A DNA stretch of 64,000 nt from NCBI RefSeq assembly GCF_900176885.1, contig NZ_LT839648.1, positions 1,565,758 through 1,629,757 of the forward strand. Direction: 5' to 3'. Numbering within the stretch: the stretch's first letter is position 1; every line of letters starts with the position of its first letter. Origin of the DNA: Oceanobacillus senegalensis. Lineage in GTDB: Bacteria; Bacillota; Bacilli; Bacillales; Amphibacillaceae. Shown one piece after another: positions 53,159 through 61,322 of the stretch. A program made the position numbers and the translations under genes. Below the pieces are notes generated by a model. The model had not been told where the DNA came from, did no database searches, and saw nothing but the letters and a program-made list of their open reading frames with translations.

Positions 53159-53194
53159 AATAATATTTATCAATATTTTCAGATAAATATTATT
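53159..53194. promoter_or_regulatory. Operator-like inverted repeat upstream of the GntR gene
   Basis: AATAATATTTATC (53159-53171) and GATAAATATTATT (53182-53194) form a perfect 13-base inverted repeat with a 10-base spacer. It lies in the promoter region and is a probable binding site for the GntR regulator. Confidence 0.6.
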
Positions 53195-53333
53195 TGTTCA
53201 CATCTTACTTGCATCCTTGTTATTTGTCAATTATTTTTTTCAGAAAAATATTTAAGTTTAGAACGTAAGGACATCGCTTTAATCTCAAATATTTTCTTAC
53301 CAACTAATACAGAAAAGTAAAAGTCCGGGGATC

Positions 53334-53377
53334 AGTGACTCATATCACAGAGTTATCCCGTAATGATGCGATATAAT
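53334..53377 (+). promoter_or_regulatory. Second Fnr-box promoter
   Basis: AGTGACTCATATCACA (53334-53349) and TATAAT (53372-53377). The distance between box centre and -10 box is the same within one base as for the box at 36177, indicating a shared activation geometry. The transcript leader to the start codon at 53508 is about 125 bases. Confidence 0.7.
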
Positions 53378-53507
53378 AAATATGGTTCCATCTATAAGTG
53401 TTGAAGACATAATAGGAATCGTGTTTTTTAAAGGCAGTTACTAAGAAATTGTTCCCTATTGCTCCGCTTAACAGCCCTTAAAAAGAGCATCATATGGAGG
53501 CTAAAAA

Positions 53508-54749
53508 ATGGTTCAAGCACACTTAGATATCAAACAAATAAATAAGGTAAAAGATTTATTACTCCGATTACTTCATGGGGAGTCCGAAAAGAACGTTCAA
53601 GAGGATGTTGATCAGCATATTCAGTACTCAGATACTGTAGACATTTTATTGATTTTGCAAGAATTAAAAGCTGCAGATAATGGCATTACAATGAAAGAGA
53701 TTAAGAAGTTTTTTGACATCTATCATTCCCTATACGGTCAATCGTTACAAAACATCCTTGTTACAAAATCGCAACATCCAAGTCATCCTATTCAAATCTT
53801 TAATGAGGAAAACCGGGTATTTGAGCGTCTATTAACACGAATAAATTGCCTACTCAAAGCTATTGAAAAAGATTCACAACACCCGACAGATCCACTTATT
53901 GATGACATGAACCAATTAGGGCAAATGTACAGTCATTACAATCGTAAAGAAAAACTCTTTTTCCCTATACTAGAGCGTTATCGTATTTATACCCCGACTC
54001 GTACGATGTGGGCTGATGATGATCGCATTCGCACGTTATATAAAGGGGCCAAAAGAATAATGGAGAAAATTCCGCACATCGATTTTCCATACGTCAAACA
54101 AGCTTATCAAGATTTAGAAAAGGCATGTCATGACATGATTCAGCAAGAAGAATACTTCTTATTACCTATCGCCCAGTCCATTTTTAAAGAAGCTGACTGG
54201 AGTGCCATCGCAAAGGAAAGTAAAGCATTTGGATTTGCCATTAATGAACCTGATGAAGATTGGATCCCTGAAAACAAGTTATCTACGGATGATCAAGTAA
54301 AGACAACGAACACAACGAATAAAGAACATTTGCGATTTGGTGGGGGTTACTTAACCCTTAAAGAAGCCAACCATATTCTGAACAACCTGCCACTTGAAAT
54401 AACGTTCGTGGATAAAAATGGGATCTTCAAATATTTCAATGAAATCGTGGAATCATCAAAGATGATGTTTATACGTACACCCATTTCGATTGGCCGAAAT
54501 GTCGCAAATTGTCATCCTCCTAAGAGTTTGCAGAAAGTTATGCAAGTCATCCGTGACCTTAAGACAAAGAAGCGGTCATCAGAAACGATGTGGTTTAAAA
54601 AGAAAGATCAATATATTCATGTTACGTATAAAGGTGTGTTCGATGAAGACGGAGAGTACTTAGGAATCTTAGAATATGTACAAGATATTCAACCATTTCT
54701 GGACTTACCCTGTGAGGTTAAAAGAGGATTAAGCGTGGACAAACAATGA
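53508..54749 (+). CDS. DUF438-hemerythrin-PAS sensor protein
   Basis: A 413-residue protein. Residues 1-75 are DUF438-like (KVKDLLLRLLHGES, LLILQELKAADNGIT). Residues 95-235 are a hemerythrin-like helical bundle with several His residues (HPSHPIQIFNEENRVFERL, YSHYNRKEKLFFP, EKACHDMIQQEEYFLLP). Residues 285-400 are a PAS domain similar to the 36279 protein. Di-iron hemerythrin domains bind oxygen or NO, so a redox or nitrosative sensor is plausible. Single gene with Fnr box. Confidence 0.85.
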   Translation: MVQAHLDIKQINKVKDLLLRLLHGESEKNVQEDVDQHIQYSDTVDILLILQELKAADNGITMKEIKKFFDIYHSLYGQSLQNILVTKSQHPSHPIQIFNEENRVFERLLTRINCLLKAIEKDSQHPTDPLIDDMNQLGQMYSHYNRKEKLFFPILERYRIYTPTRTMWADDDRIRTLYKGAKRIMEKIPHIDFPYVKQAYQDLEKACHDMIQQEEYFLLPIAQSIFKEADWSAIAKESKAFGFAINEPDEDWIPENKLSTDDQVKTTNTTNKEHLRFGGGYLTLKEANHILNNLPLEITFVDKNGIFKYFNEIVESSKMMFIRTPISIGRNVANCHPPKSLQKVMQVIRDLKTKKRSSETMWFKKKDQYIHVTYKGVFDEDGEYLGILEYVQDIQPFLDLPCEVKRGLSVDKQ

Positions 54750-54869
54750 AGGTCAAAGGCAGCAACAACTAGTTCCACGGATTGGCGCATTGAAATCAGT
54801 TGAATACTCAGTTTCCTAGTCTACTTACGCGGGTTTTTAATAAGTAATTACGGATAAATGTAGCAATTA

Positions 54870-54911
54870 CATAAAGTGGATACCCTTGTTAGAAAGAATA
54901 TCCACTTTATG
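54870..54911 (+). terminator. Terminator downstream of the sensor gene
   Basis: CATAAAGTGGATA and TATCCACTTTATG form a perfect stem with a 16-base loop, about 120 bases past the stop. The T tract after it is short. Confidence 0.55.
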
Positions 54912-55047
54912 TTTACAATGAAACTATAACGCTTCTACAACTAAATGGCCTATATTTTCTGTTAACGAATCTTTCTCAAAATGTCTCTTGTTGCTTTATA
55001 ACATTTAAACAGAGTCGTTGAACTGGACGACGATTCGCTTTTGTACA

Positions 55048-56976
55048 TTACATACGCGATTTCCCAAGTTCTTTTTGAAGAGATTGAATTTCCTTCTGTA
55101 TACTAGGATAGTCGTCTATTTCTGGTATTACTCGCTGCTTTGATGTAACATTTCGTGTTGTAGCATTTGCCATTGTTTCAAATGCAAATAAGAGTTGTGC
55201 TAATTTTTCATCGGAAAGGGTCGGCCTATTCGATTCCTTTGAGCATTTTTCTAATAAATATCCTAATTGAACCACCCGAAATAACACAGGCCAGTAATAA
55301 TCTAGTACCTTACGATTAGCCGGAATTTCTCCAGAGGCAGTATTATATAAGGTTTGTAAATTATTTAAATTTGTCCTCATCTTAATTCTCTCTTGACTTT
55401 TCCTTGCATTAAACCCTTCTCCCTGATCTGAAAAAAGCACCATGAGAAACTGGGCTTGGCTTCGTAGTGTTTTGCTCAGTAAATGCGGAACCCTACTAGA
55501 AGCAGATTTTCTTCCAACCACATAAACCCCTAATAAACCAATCGCACTTCCGATTACGATGTCAATGAAGCGTGCTTGTGCAAAATAAGAGAAACTAAAC
55601 ACACCCTGGCTTGTACTTTCAGCCATTAACAATGCATTTGGCGTAAAGAAAAGTGCTGCCAAACCATAATTTTTCACAATGAACAACTCGGTTATAAAGG
55701 TCAAAAGTAAAATAAACAACGCAATTACAAAACCAGATGGATTTAATAACAGAATGAAGCTCGCAATAACTATACCAATGATTGTACCTAAAAACCGTTG
55801 AATCGCGCGATGAAATGTTGCCACAATCGTCGCCCCCGACATCACCGCTACACAGGATAACGGTACCCAATAGGAACGAGCAAATTCAAATTGATAGGCA
55901 ATAATCGCAGCAATAATCGTGACCACTCCAAAGCGTATGGAGGAAATAAGCACAATTGAATTTTTATCAAATGCTCCCATGAAGATGGTCTTTAGGGAAA
56001 CCTTATCAAATTGAATGGAATTTTTCACTTTACTAATTGGTTCATTAAGGATGGCATCTGCATGGTAGATGGTGGAAAACAGCTTACTTACCCGGCTATC
56101 CATCGCTTCAGGCTGTAATATTCTTGTCCCTTCCCGCTTATCACGGTTGCTTAAGGAATTTGCAAGCTTTCGAGTAGTCTCTCCTAATTCTTTCGGCAGT
56201 GTAGCATCTTCATATGAAAAGTTTTCTACAATCATCACAAACAACTCATTTGCATACATATTCAATCGATATAATCGATTGAACGTGTCGGTTGTTCGCC
56301 ACGAAATATATCCCGCTGAAAGAGTCTCTTCTGATTCATTTAAAACTTCCATCACTTTATGCTTGGCTTCCGTGAATCGATTGGTCCCAACAGAATCCAG
56401 TAGTTCTGCTAATTGCAAATAAACTCTTGTCACAACACCAGTTTCTGGACCATGTGGATCAAAAAACCACCCAATCATGGAAATGACCCATGATAAACAA
56501 CCACTAAGAAATACTAATCCTGCTCTTAAAAAGGCTTCATCCGGATTGATTGGCATTCCTGTTGACATGGAAAAAACCAATACAAAAAAGATGGCAGAAG
56601 GACCGGCTATTTTTAAAGCTCCGAAAACAAAAACGACTACTGCTCCTATAATTCCCATCAAAATGGCAACAGCTAGTGGATATGGTGCACTAATCGTTCC
56701 CAAATAGGTAACTAAGGTTAGTCCAAGAACGACAGAAAATATTTTCTTTGCCCGCTGCGCATACGGGATATTAAAAACATATAAATAGGTAAAGCCTCCT
56801 AATGCTGCTATTAAACCATATTGTAAATGACCAAAAGCTAATCCAATCAAAACAGGCAGTGCGGCTGCTACCCCCGCACTAAATGCTTTTAACCAAGGAA
56901 ATGGTTTCTTATTTACTTGTACTGCTTGCTTAATAATAGAGGGAAGCAACCCCATTGATTGTTGTTTGTCATACAT
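55048..56976 (-). CDS. FUSC-family (aromatic acid exporter-like) membrane protein
   Basis: A 642-residue protein with two blocks of membrane spans (about residues 25-170 and 340-485) separated by a soluble region. This duplicated architecture is that of FUSC/YccS-like exporters linked with aromatic carboxylic acid efflux. The start ATG 56976 lacks a strong ribosome binding site (AAGAAGGAAT upstream). No partner membrane-fusion gene is nearby. It may protect against aromatic acids, but evidence is only from family. Confidence 0.8.
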   Translation of the reverse strand: MYDKQQSMGLLPSIIKQAVQVNKKPFPWLKAFSAGVAAALPVLIGLAFGHLQYGLIAALGGFTYLYVFNIPYAQRAKKIFSVVLGLTLVTYLGTISAPYPLAVAILMGIIGAVVVFVFGALKIAGPSAIFFVLVFSMSTGMPINPDEAFLRAGLVFLSGCLSWVISMIGWFFDPHGPETGVVTRVYLQLAELLDSVGTNRFTEAKHKVMEVLNESEETLSAGYISWRTTDTFNRLYRLNMYANELFVMIVENFSYEDATLPKELGETTRKLANSLSNRDKREGTRILQPEAMDSRVSKLFSTIYHADAILNEPISKVKNSIQFDKVSLKTIFMGAFDKNSIVLISSIRFGVVTIIAAIIAYQFEFARSYWVPLSCVAVMSGATIVATFHRAIQRFLGTIIGIVIASFILLLNPSGFVIALFILLLTFITELFIVKNYGLAALFFTPNALLMAESTSQGVFSFSYFAQARFIDIVIGSAIGLLGVYVVGRKSASSRVPHLLSKTLRSQAQFLMVLFSDQGEGFNARKSQERIKMRTNLNNLQTLYNTASGEIPANRKVLDYYWPVLFRVVQLGYLLEKCSKESNRPTLSDEKLAQLLFAFETMANATTRNVTSKQRVIPEIDDYPSIQKEIQSLQKELGKSRM

Positions 56977-57417
56977 TCTATTCCTTCTTTACTATTATTT
57001 TCTCTCATTATTATCTATATAATACCAGAATTTATCAGCATCTGTATTTACTATTAATAGATAAAAAAGACTGCAATGTTCTGCAGTCTTTTGTTTCGAA
57101 AAATGAAACATTCCTGTTTATCCAAATAAAACCAACGAATGCAGTACAACCATCTATCTCCCATTTAATATGATAGAAATTTTATTCTAAAAGTGGACAA
57201 ACGCTATATACTAGGATAACAGTGAGTCGCGGAGACAGGCAACTCGGGACACTGCTAAGATGGGATAAATCGGTGAAACTTACCCTTCTTGTCCTACATA
57301 AAAACGGTCCAATCATGAATGAAACGAGAAATTTAGGATGTGACCCCTGTTTCAGATGATTCGCTGTGATCGACTCATATTCGATGAACGAACTTTTTTC
57401 GCCGACCTCTTATATCA
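56977..57417. other. Intergenic region with orphan terminator
   Basis: About 440 bases with no gene. AAAAGACTGCA and TGCAGTCTTTT (57065-57092) make a clear terminator, standing more than 300 bases past the ohr gene on the minus strand. GGAGACAGGCAACTC near 57233 resembles a fragment of the dispersed repeats. Confidence 0.5.
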
Positions 57418-57852
57418 TTAGGATGGTTCACTCTTCCCTACTCTAGGTTTTAAAACCACTTCTATATTTTCTCTTGTCGCTTTGGAATACGGACAAAGTT
57501 GATGGGCTTCTTCTGCTAATTCCTCCGCCTCTTCTGGGCTTACTCCTTCGATTTTGATAGTTAGCGCAACTCCAATTTTAAAACCATCATCAAACTCATC
57601 TTTTAGGAAGCTTACTTCAGCAGTTGTTTCCGAAATAATTGGTGTCATTTTCTCTTTAGCTATATAATTTAAGGCACCATCATAGCAAGCTGCATAGCCA
57701 GCAGCAAATAATTGCTCTGGATTCGAACCTGCTCCTGTTTCATTTCCAGCTGGATGAACTAGATTTAGATTGATTATTCCATCATCTGATTTCACATGAC
57801 CATCTCGTCCATTCTTTGCTGTTGCAGCGGAAGTAAAAAGTATATTACTCAT
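57418..57852 (-). CDS. ohrA: Organic hydroperoxide resistance protein Ohr
   Basis: A 144-residue OsmC/Ohr protein. The two active-site cysteines are present: AAGYAACYDGAL and LCPYSKATR. It reduces organic hydroperoxides in the cytoplasm. AGGAGG lies eight bases before the ATG. No ohrR regulator is adjacent; its usual partner may be elsewhere. Confidence 0.94.
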   Translation of the reverse strand: MSNILFTSAATAKNGRDGHVKSDDGIINLNLVHPAGNETGAGSNPEQLFAAGYAACYDGALNYIAKEKMTPIISETTAEVSFLKDEFDDGFKIGVALTIKIEGVSPEEAEELAEEAHQLCPYSKATRENIEVVLKPRVGKSEPS

Positions 57853-58134
57853 CTAAATCCTCCTGTTCCTGATTGTATTTTACTTTCCTGCATTGCTTAA
57901 AGATTTTTAATTTATCGTTACTAGTAATCTATTCCCGCTACTGTCTTGAATAAACATAAGGGAATAAAGAATCGTTGACGTGGATATATATGGGGCATTC
58001 CTTAGTAAATTGTTACAATTCCAAAACATATATATGAATAATTTGTAAAAAATCCCAGTAAGGTATTTTCAAACGATGAAATAGCGTTATACTGTAATTG
58101 AATTTAAAATATCTTCCAAGGAAGGTGCGAGCTA

Positions 58135-58338
58135 ATGACAGGCACAGCATTATTAATCAACAGGGATTACTCTGTTACAGTATTGGAAAACGTGGAGCAT
58201 CGCGTGTATGAAGAGTTAGTTGGTCAGGAAGATTCGAAGCATAAACAATGTACTATTAATGGCAAAAATGTTAACTTTGAACCCATTAGTAAGGTCGTTT
58301 GGTATGATAATACGATTGACTGGGACTATGGGTATTAA
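58135..58338 (+). CDS. Small acidic protein of 67 residues
   Basis: Starts MTGTALLINRDYSVTVLEN, ends DNTIDWDYGY. Soluble, with one Cys. GGAAGGTGCG is eight bases before the ATG. No family is recognised. It is probably a true gene because of the good ribosome binding site and coding-like composition. Confidence 0.5.
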   Translation: MTGTALLINRDYSVTVLENVEHRVYEELVGQEDSKHKQCTINGKNVNFEPISKVVWYDNTIDWDYGY

Positions 58339-58965
58339 AATATAAAGTGAATCTTCAATTAGTGGGAGTTTTTTCTTCCATCCTCCACTGATTGTTAGAT
58401 GAACGAATCAGGTGTTTACTGGCTGCCCGACCCCCACTTATAATTCTGAGATATCGCGAATTTTTCTCGTAAGGGTCTTACAGCCAGTTATCACGTGATA
58501 ATAAGTTGCATTTTAAGCGTTTAACCCCTTGTCCTTACTATCCGCAAATAACATTCCTTATATTTGAATTTGTGCAAAAAACACTTCCGAAACTGAATTA
58601 ATATTTTGTTGTTTTAATTGTTGTCTAATCTAATTTTTATCAATTTTTCCAAGTTCATACTGAGAATATTCCCATCGGATATAACTTCTGTTGGTATCGG
58701 GAAGACCTTTGGCTTATCACAACCACTATTCTTAGAATTACCTCTGATAAATCCATTTAGCTGACCACCCTTTGTCTTTAACATTATAGATTATTTTTAT
58801 AAAAATAACCATTTTGGTGAGATTTAGTTTGATTAATGCAAGTAGACAATAATAACTCTCGATACAATCTAAATAAGAATCACTAAAAAGCCTTGAATAA
58901 AATTCAAGGCTTTTTAGAATATTTTTAGATAACTCCCATTTAAGGAAAAATAGAATAAACTCAGT
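58339..58965. repeat. Intergenic region with inverted repeats and S14 terminator
   Basis: TTAGTGGGAG with CTCCACTGA (58359-58390) and ACTGGCTG (58419-58426) with CAGCCAGT (58481-58488) form nested hairpins that look like another intergenic repeat family. The rest, to 58884, shows no gene. AAAAAGCCTTGAAT and ATTCAAGGCTTTTT (58885-58915) form the terminator of the S14 gene. Confidence 0.5.
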
Positions 58966-59151
58966 TTACCAACTTGCTTTTTTCAGTCCAGGTATTTGAC
59001 CTTTGTATGCAAAATCGCGAAGGCAGATTCGGCATAATTGAAATTTCTTCAATACACTATGTGGTCTGCCGCAATGATTACAACGGCTATATTCGCGAAC
59101 AGCGAATTTTTGTGGCTTTTGCTGTTTTACAACTAATGATTTTTTTGCCAT
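58966..59151 (-). CDS. rpsN: Ribosomal protein S14, zinc type, stand-alone copy
   Basis: A 61-residue S14 of the small, zinc-binding type: [20 protein letters not shown], then CNHCGRP and [16 protein letters not shown] with four Cys. Start ATG 59151 follows GAAGGAGG. This protein belongs to the 30S head. Normally the Zn-type gene sits in the spc operon; here it stands by itself with a terminator. An extra, non-allelic copy is likely, or the genome uses a moved one. Confidence 0.92.
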   Translation of the reverse strand: MAKKSLVVKQQKPQKFAVREYSRCNHCGRPHSVLKKFQLCRICLRDFAYKGQIPGLKKASW

Positions 59152-59320
59152 GCGGCATCCTCCTTCTATTAATATATAGAAAGATATCATAACATGAATT
59201 TAATTATTTCCAACCAGCCAATTTGTGGGGAGAATCCCAATAAATTCCAAAACAGGTATCTATATAAACGAATATTTCATTGTAAGCTATAAACAATATG
59301 ATTATAAAGGAGGTTAACAC

Positions 59321-59752
59321 ATGAAACATGTTAAAGCTTTACTTATTAAGTTTATAGGGTCTCTAGCTCTTCTATATATAATTCTCGGTGTAATGTATGA
59401 GATGACCTTCGGCGAGGTTCTAATTTTATCCGCTGTCTTGGGAGTAGTAGCTTATGTTATCGGAGACATGCTTATATTACCAAGAACAAATAACGCGGTA
59501 GCAACAACTGCTGACTTTGGATTAGCTTGGATACTTATTTATTGGTTTTTAAATGGGATGACTTTTGATGTTAACGCATTTACTGCTTCTTTGCCTGCAG
59601 CATTAGGTGTAAGTTTGTTTGAATTATTCTTTCATCGCTATTTAGCAAACAATATCTTACTTAACGAAGAGAGAAATCCAAGATCCAGAAATCTTCAATA
59701 TCAAACAGAGATATCAGAGGAATTAGGAAAAAGACGCTCAAAACGAAAATAA
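59321..59752 (+). CDS. yndM: YndM-family (DUF2512) membrane protein
   Basis: A 143-residue membrane protein with four spans and a charged C-terminus (RSRNLQYQTEISEELGKRR). It fits the DUF2512 family common in spore formers (MKHVKALLIKFIGSLALLY start, DFGLAWILIYWFLNG). AAAGGAGG is seven bases upstream. Function unknown. Single gene. Confidence 0.8.
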   Translation: MKHVKALLIKFIGSLALLYIILGVMYEMTFGEVLILSAVLGVVAYVIGDMLILPRTNNAVATTADFGLAWILIYWFLNGMTFDVNAFTASLPAALGVSLFELFFHRYLANNILLNEERNPRSRNLQYQTEISEELGKRRSKRK

Positions 59753-60025
59753 TTTTTAGAGGGGCGATTCTTTTGCATCAACGCATCTGAACCGTCCCAT
59801 TTGTATTGCACTGTTTTCCAATCCTCTCGTTTTACTTTCCATCCTTCTTGTTGTTTTCTTTCTTTGATTACTTCATGGATGTGCGTGAATACCTACCCAA
59901 CAGGGAAGAAAAGACTTCATACATATATGGCTGAATTCCTCTTCCGTATCAATAAATTGGGAATAACACCATCCTTAAAAATACTTCCTGTAACGGTTTA
60001 TTTAACCTGTCTTTTCGTAATCCAG
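59753..60025. other. Spacer, no clear gene
   Basis: A plus-strand open stretch (59801-60052) has no ribosome binding site and runs into the end of the JetD gene. I see no terminator or known repeat. Confidence 0.35.
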
Positions 60026-61312
60026 CTAACTGCTTTTTATTTTTCTTTCTAATTCGAGTACCATCTCATCAACTAATGCTTCCTGATAACCTGCTCTTTT
60101 TCTCTTTTTCAATTCCTGGGCCACCCCTACTAATCCTGGTGCTTCGACAGCATCCAATTTATTTAATCTCCCAGCAGATACCTCTATCTGTGATTCACAT
60201 TTATGGTAGGAGGAAACATCCATATGCCAAAGTTGAACATGTTCCGGGTGTCTCCTTAATAATCTATCTGCCATACCGATTCCCTCTGGATCAAGGTCAC
60301 CAGCATAATAGAGCGTACAGCCATCCTTTACCAACAAATCAATCAATAACAGGGATGCTAACTTAAATTGCCCATGTGTACAAATTAAAGGAACTTCTGG
60401 TAGTTTGTCTAAGATACTGGAATAAACGCCCGAATTCTCCACAATCCAAACAGATTTATGTTTATTTAATGGATAGATTCTTTCTAGTGGGATTAGTTCC
60501 CTTAGTGGGGTGTTCATGACACTGTGTGTTTCTGCTGCGGATTCCCACATAGAGTGTATTCCCTTTTCTGTCTCTGCTACCAAATTCACACAAGTCACAT
60601 AATTGGTTATGTCATCACGTAAAATTCGATAAGCTAGTAATAAATCATTAATCCCTTCACTATCCGTTGGAACAATAACTGATTTACTATTGTAATAATT
60701 GACAGCAAGTAAATGAACCCATAATCTTCCTGTATTCGTATTTAGATCAAATGCGTGAGGGTCTCGGGTAATACGCTGGCTAAATAACGGTAATCGTTCG
60801 AATTGGATTGGTAAATGATTATAAGCCTGTTCCAGATGACGTACTTTCTTGAGAAATTGATCAAAAGACTCCTCCATCATGCGATAAATCCAATAGGTAT
60901 CTGGTGTTTTTCTCCGTATATAATTGATCCAAAAAGCAAGAGCTGGATAATCACTCTCCATCTTATCCAACCATTGTTTTTGCTGACTAGCTTTTAACTG
61001 CTTCTTTTCCATTTTAGAGTAGAGTGGCTCGTTAAAATATGCCTCTAGTAATGTCTTTAGATTGACTCCAACAAATTTAGTAGATTGTAATTGTTTGTCA
61101 AAGCCCTCCAAAGAGATTTTTCCTTTTTGTCGCAACTCTGTGACCGTTAATCCAAAAAAGCGTGCGATAGCCACTAACTCCTCCACCGTAAAATGATCAA
61201 CTTTCACTGTACCACCTATCCGGCCAAGGGATTCGTATTTCTTCTTGAAGAGAGAAAATAGACGATGATAACTTGTATCATCGCTAAAATATGCTAATGC
61301 TTCCTTTATCAT
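60026..61312 (-). CDS. jetD: Wadjet JetD-type nuclease (TIGR02679, DUF2399)
   Basis: A 428-residue protein of the TIGR02679 family, the Toprim nuclease subunit of the DUF2397/DUF2398 type of Wadjet. It has a DUF3323-like N-terminal region (FTVEELVAIARFFGLTVTEL) and a C-terminal DUF2399 Toprim domain, with the metal Glu in SVWIVENSGVY and DxD in YYAGDLDPEGIGMADRL. In Wadjet it cuts circular plasmid DNA held by the SMC-like complex. The start at 61312 is preferred (AAGGTG before it, ten bases after the JetC stop); an ATG at 61339 would overlap JetC by 17 bases. Confidence 0.88.
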   Translation of the reverse strand: MIKEALAYFSDDTSYHRLFSLFKKKYESLGRIGGTVKVDHFTVEELVAIARFFGLTVTELRQKGKISLEGFDKQLQSTKFVGVNLKTLLEAYFNEPLYSKMEKKQLKASQQKQWLDKMESDYPALAFWINYIRRKTPDTYWIYRMMEESFDQFLKKVRHLEQAYNHLPIQFERLPLFSQRITRDPHAFDLNTNTGRLWVHLLAVNYYNSKSVIVPTDSEGINDLLLAYRILRDDITNYVTCVNLVAETEKGIHSMWESAAETHSVMNTPLRELIPLERIYPLNKHKSVWIVENSGVYSSILDKLPEVPLICTHGQFKLASLLLIDLLVKDGCTLYYAGDLDPEGIGMADRLLRRHPEHVQLWHMDVSSYHKCESQIEVSAGRLNKLDAVEAPGLVGVAQELKKRKRAGYQEALVDEMVLELERKIKSS

Positions 61313-61322
61313 TGTTTCACCT

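Noticed and set aside
59801-60052. 83-residue plus-strand frame before jetD
   Set aside because: No ribosome binding site and overlaps the 3' end of jetD on the other strand.
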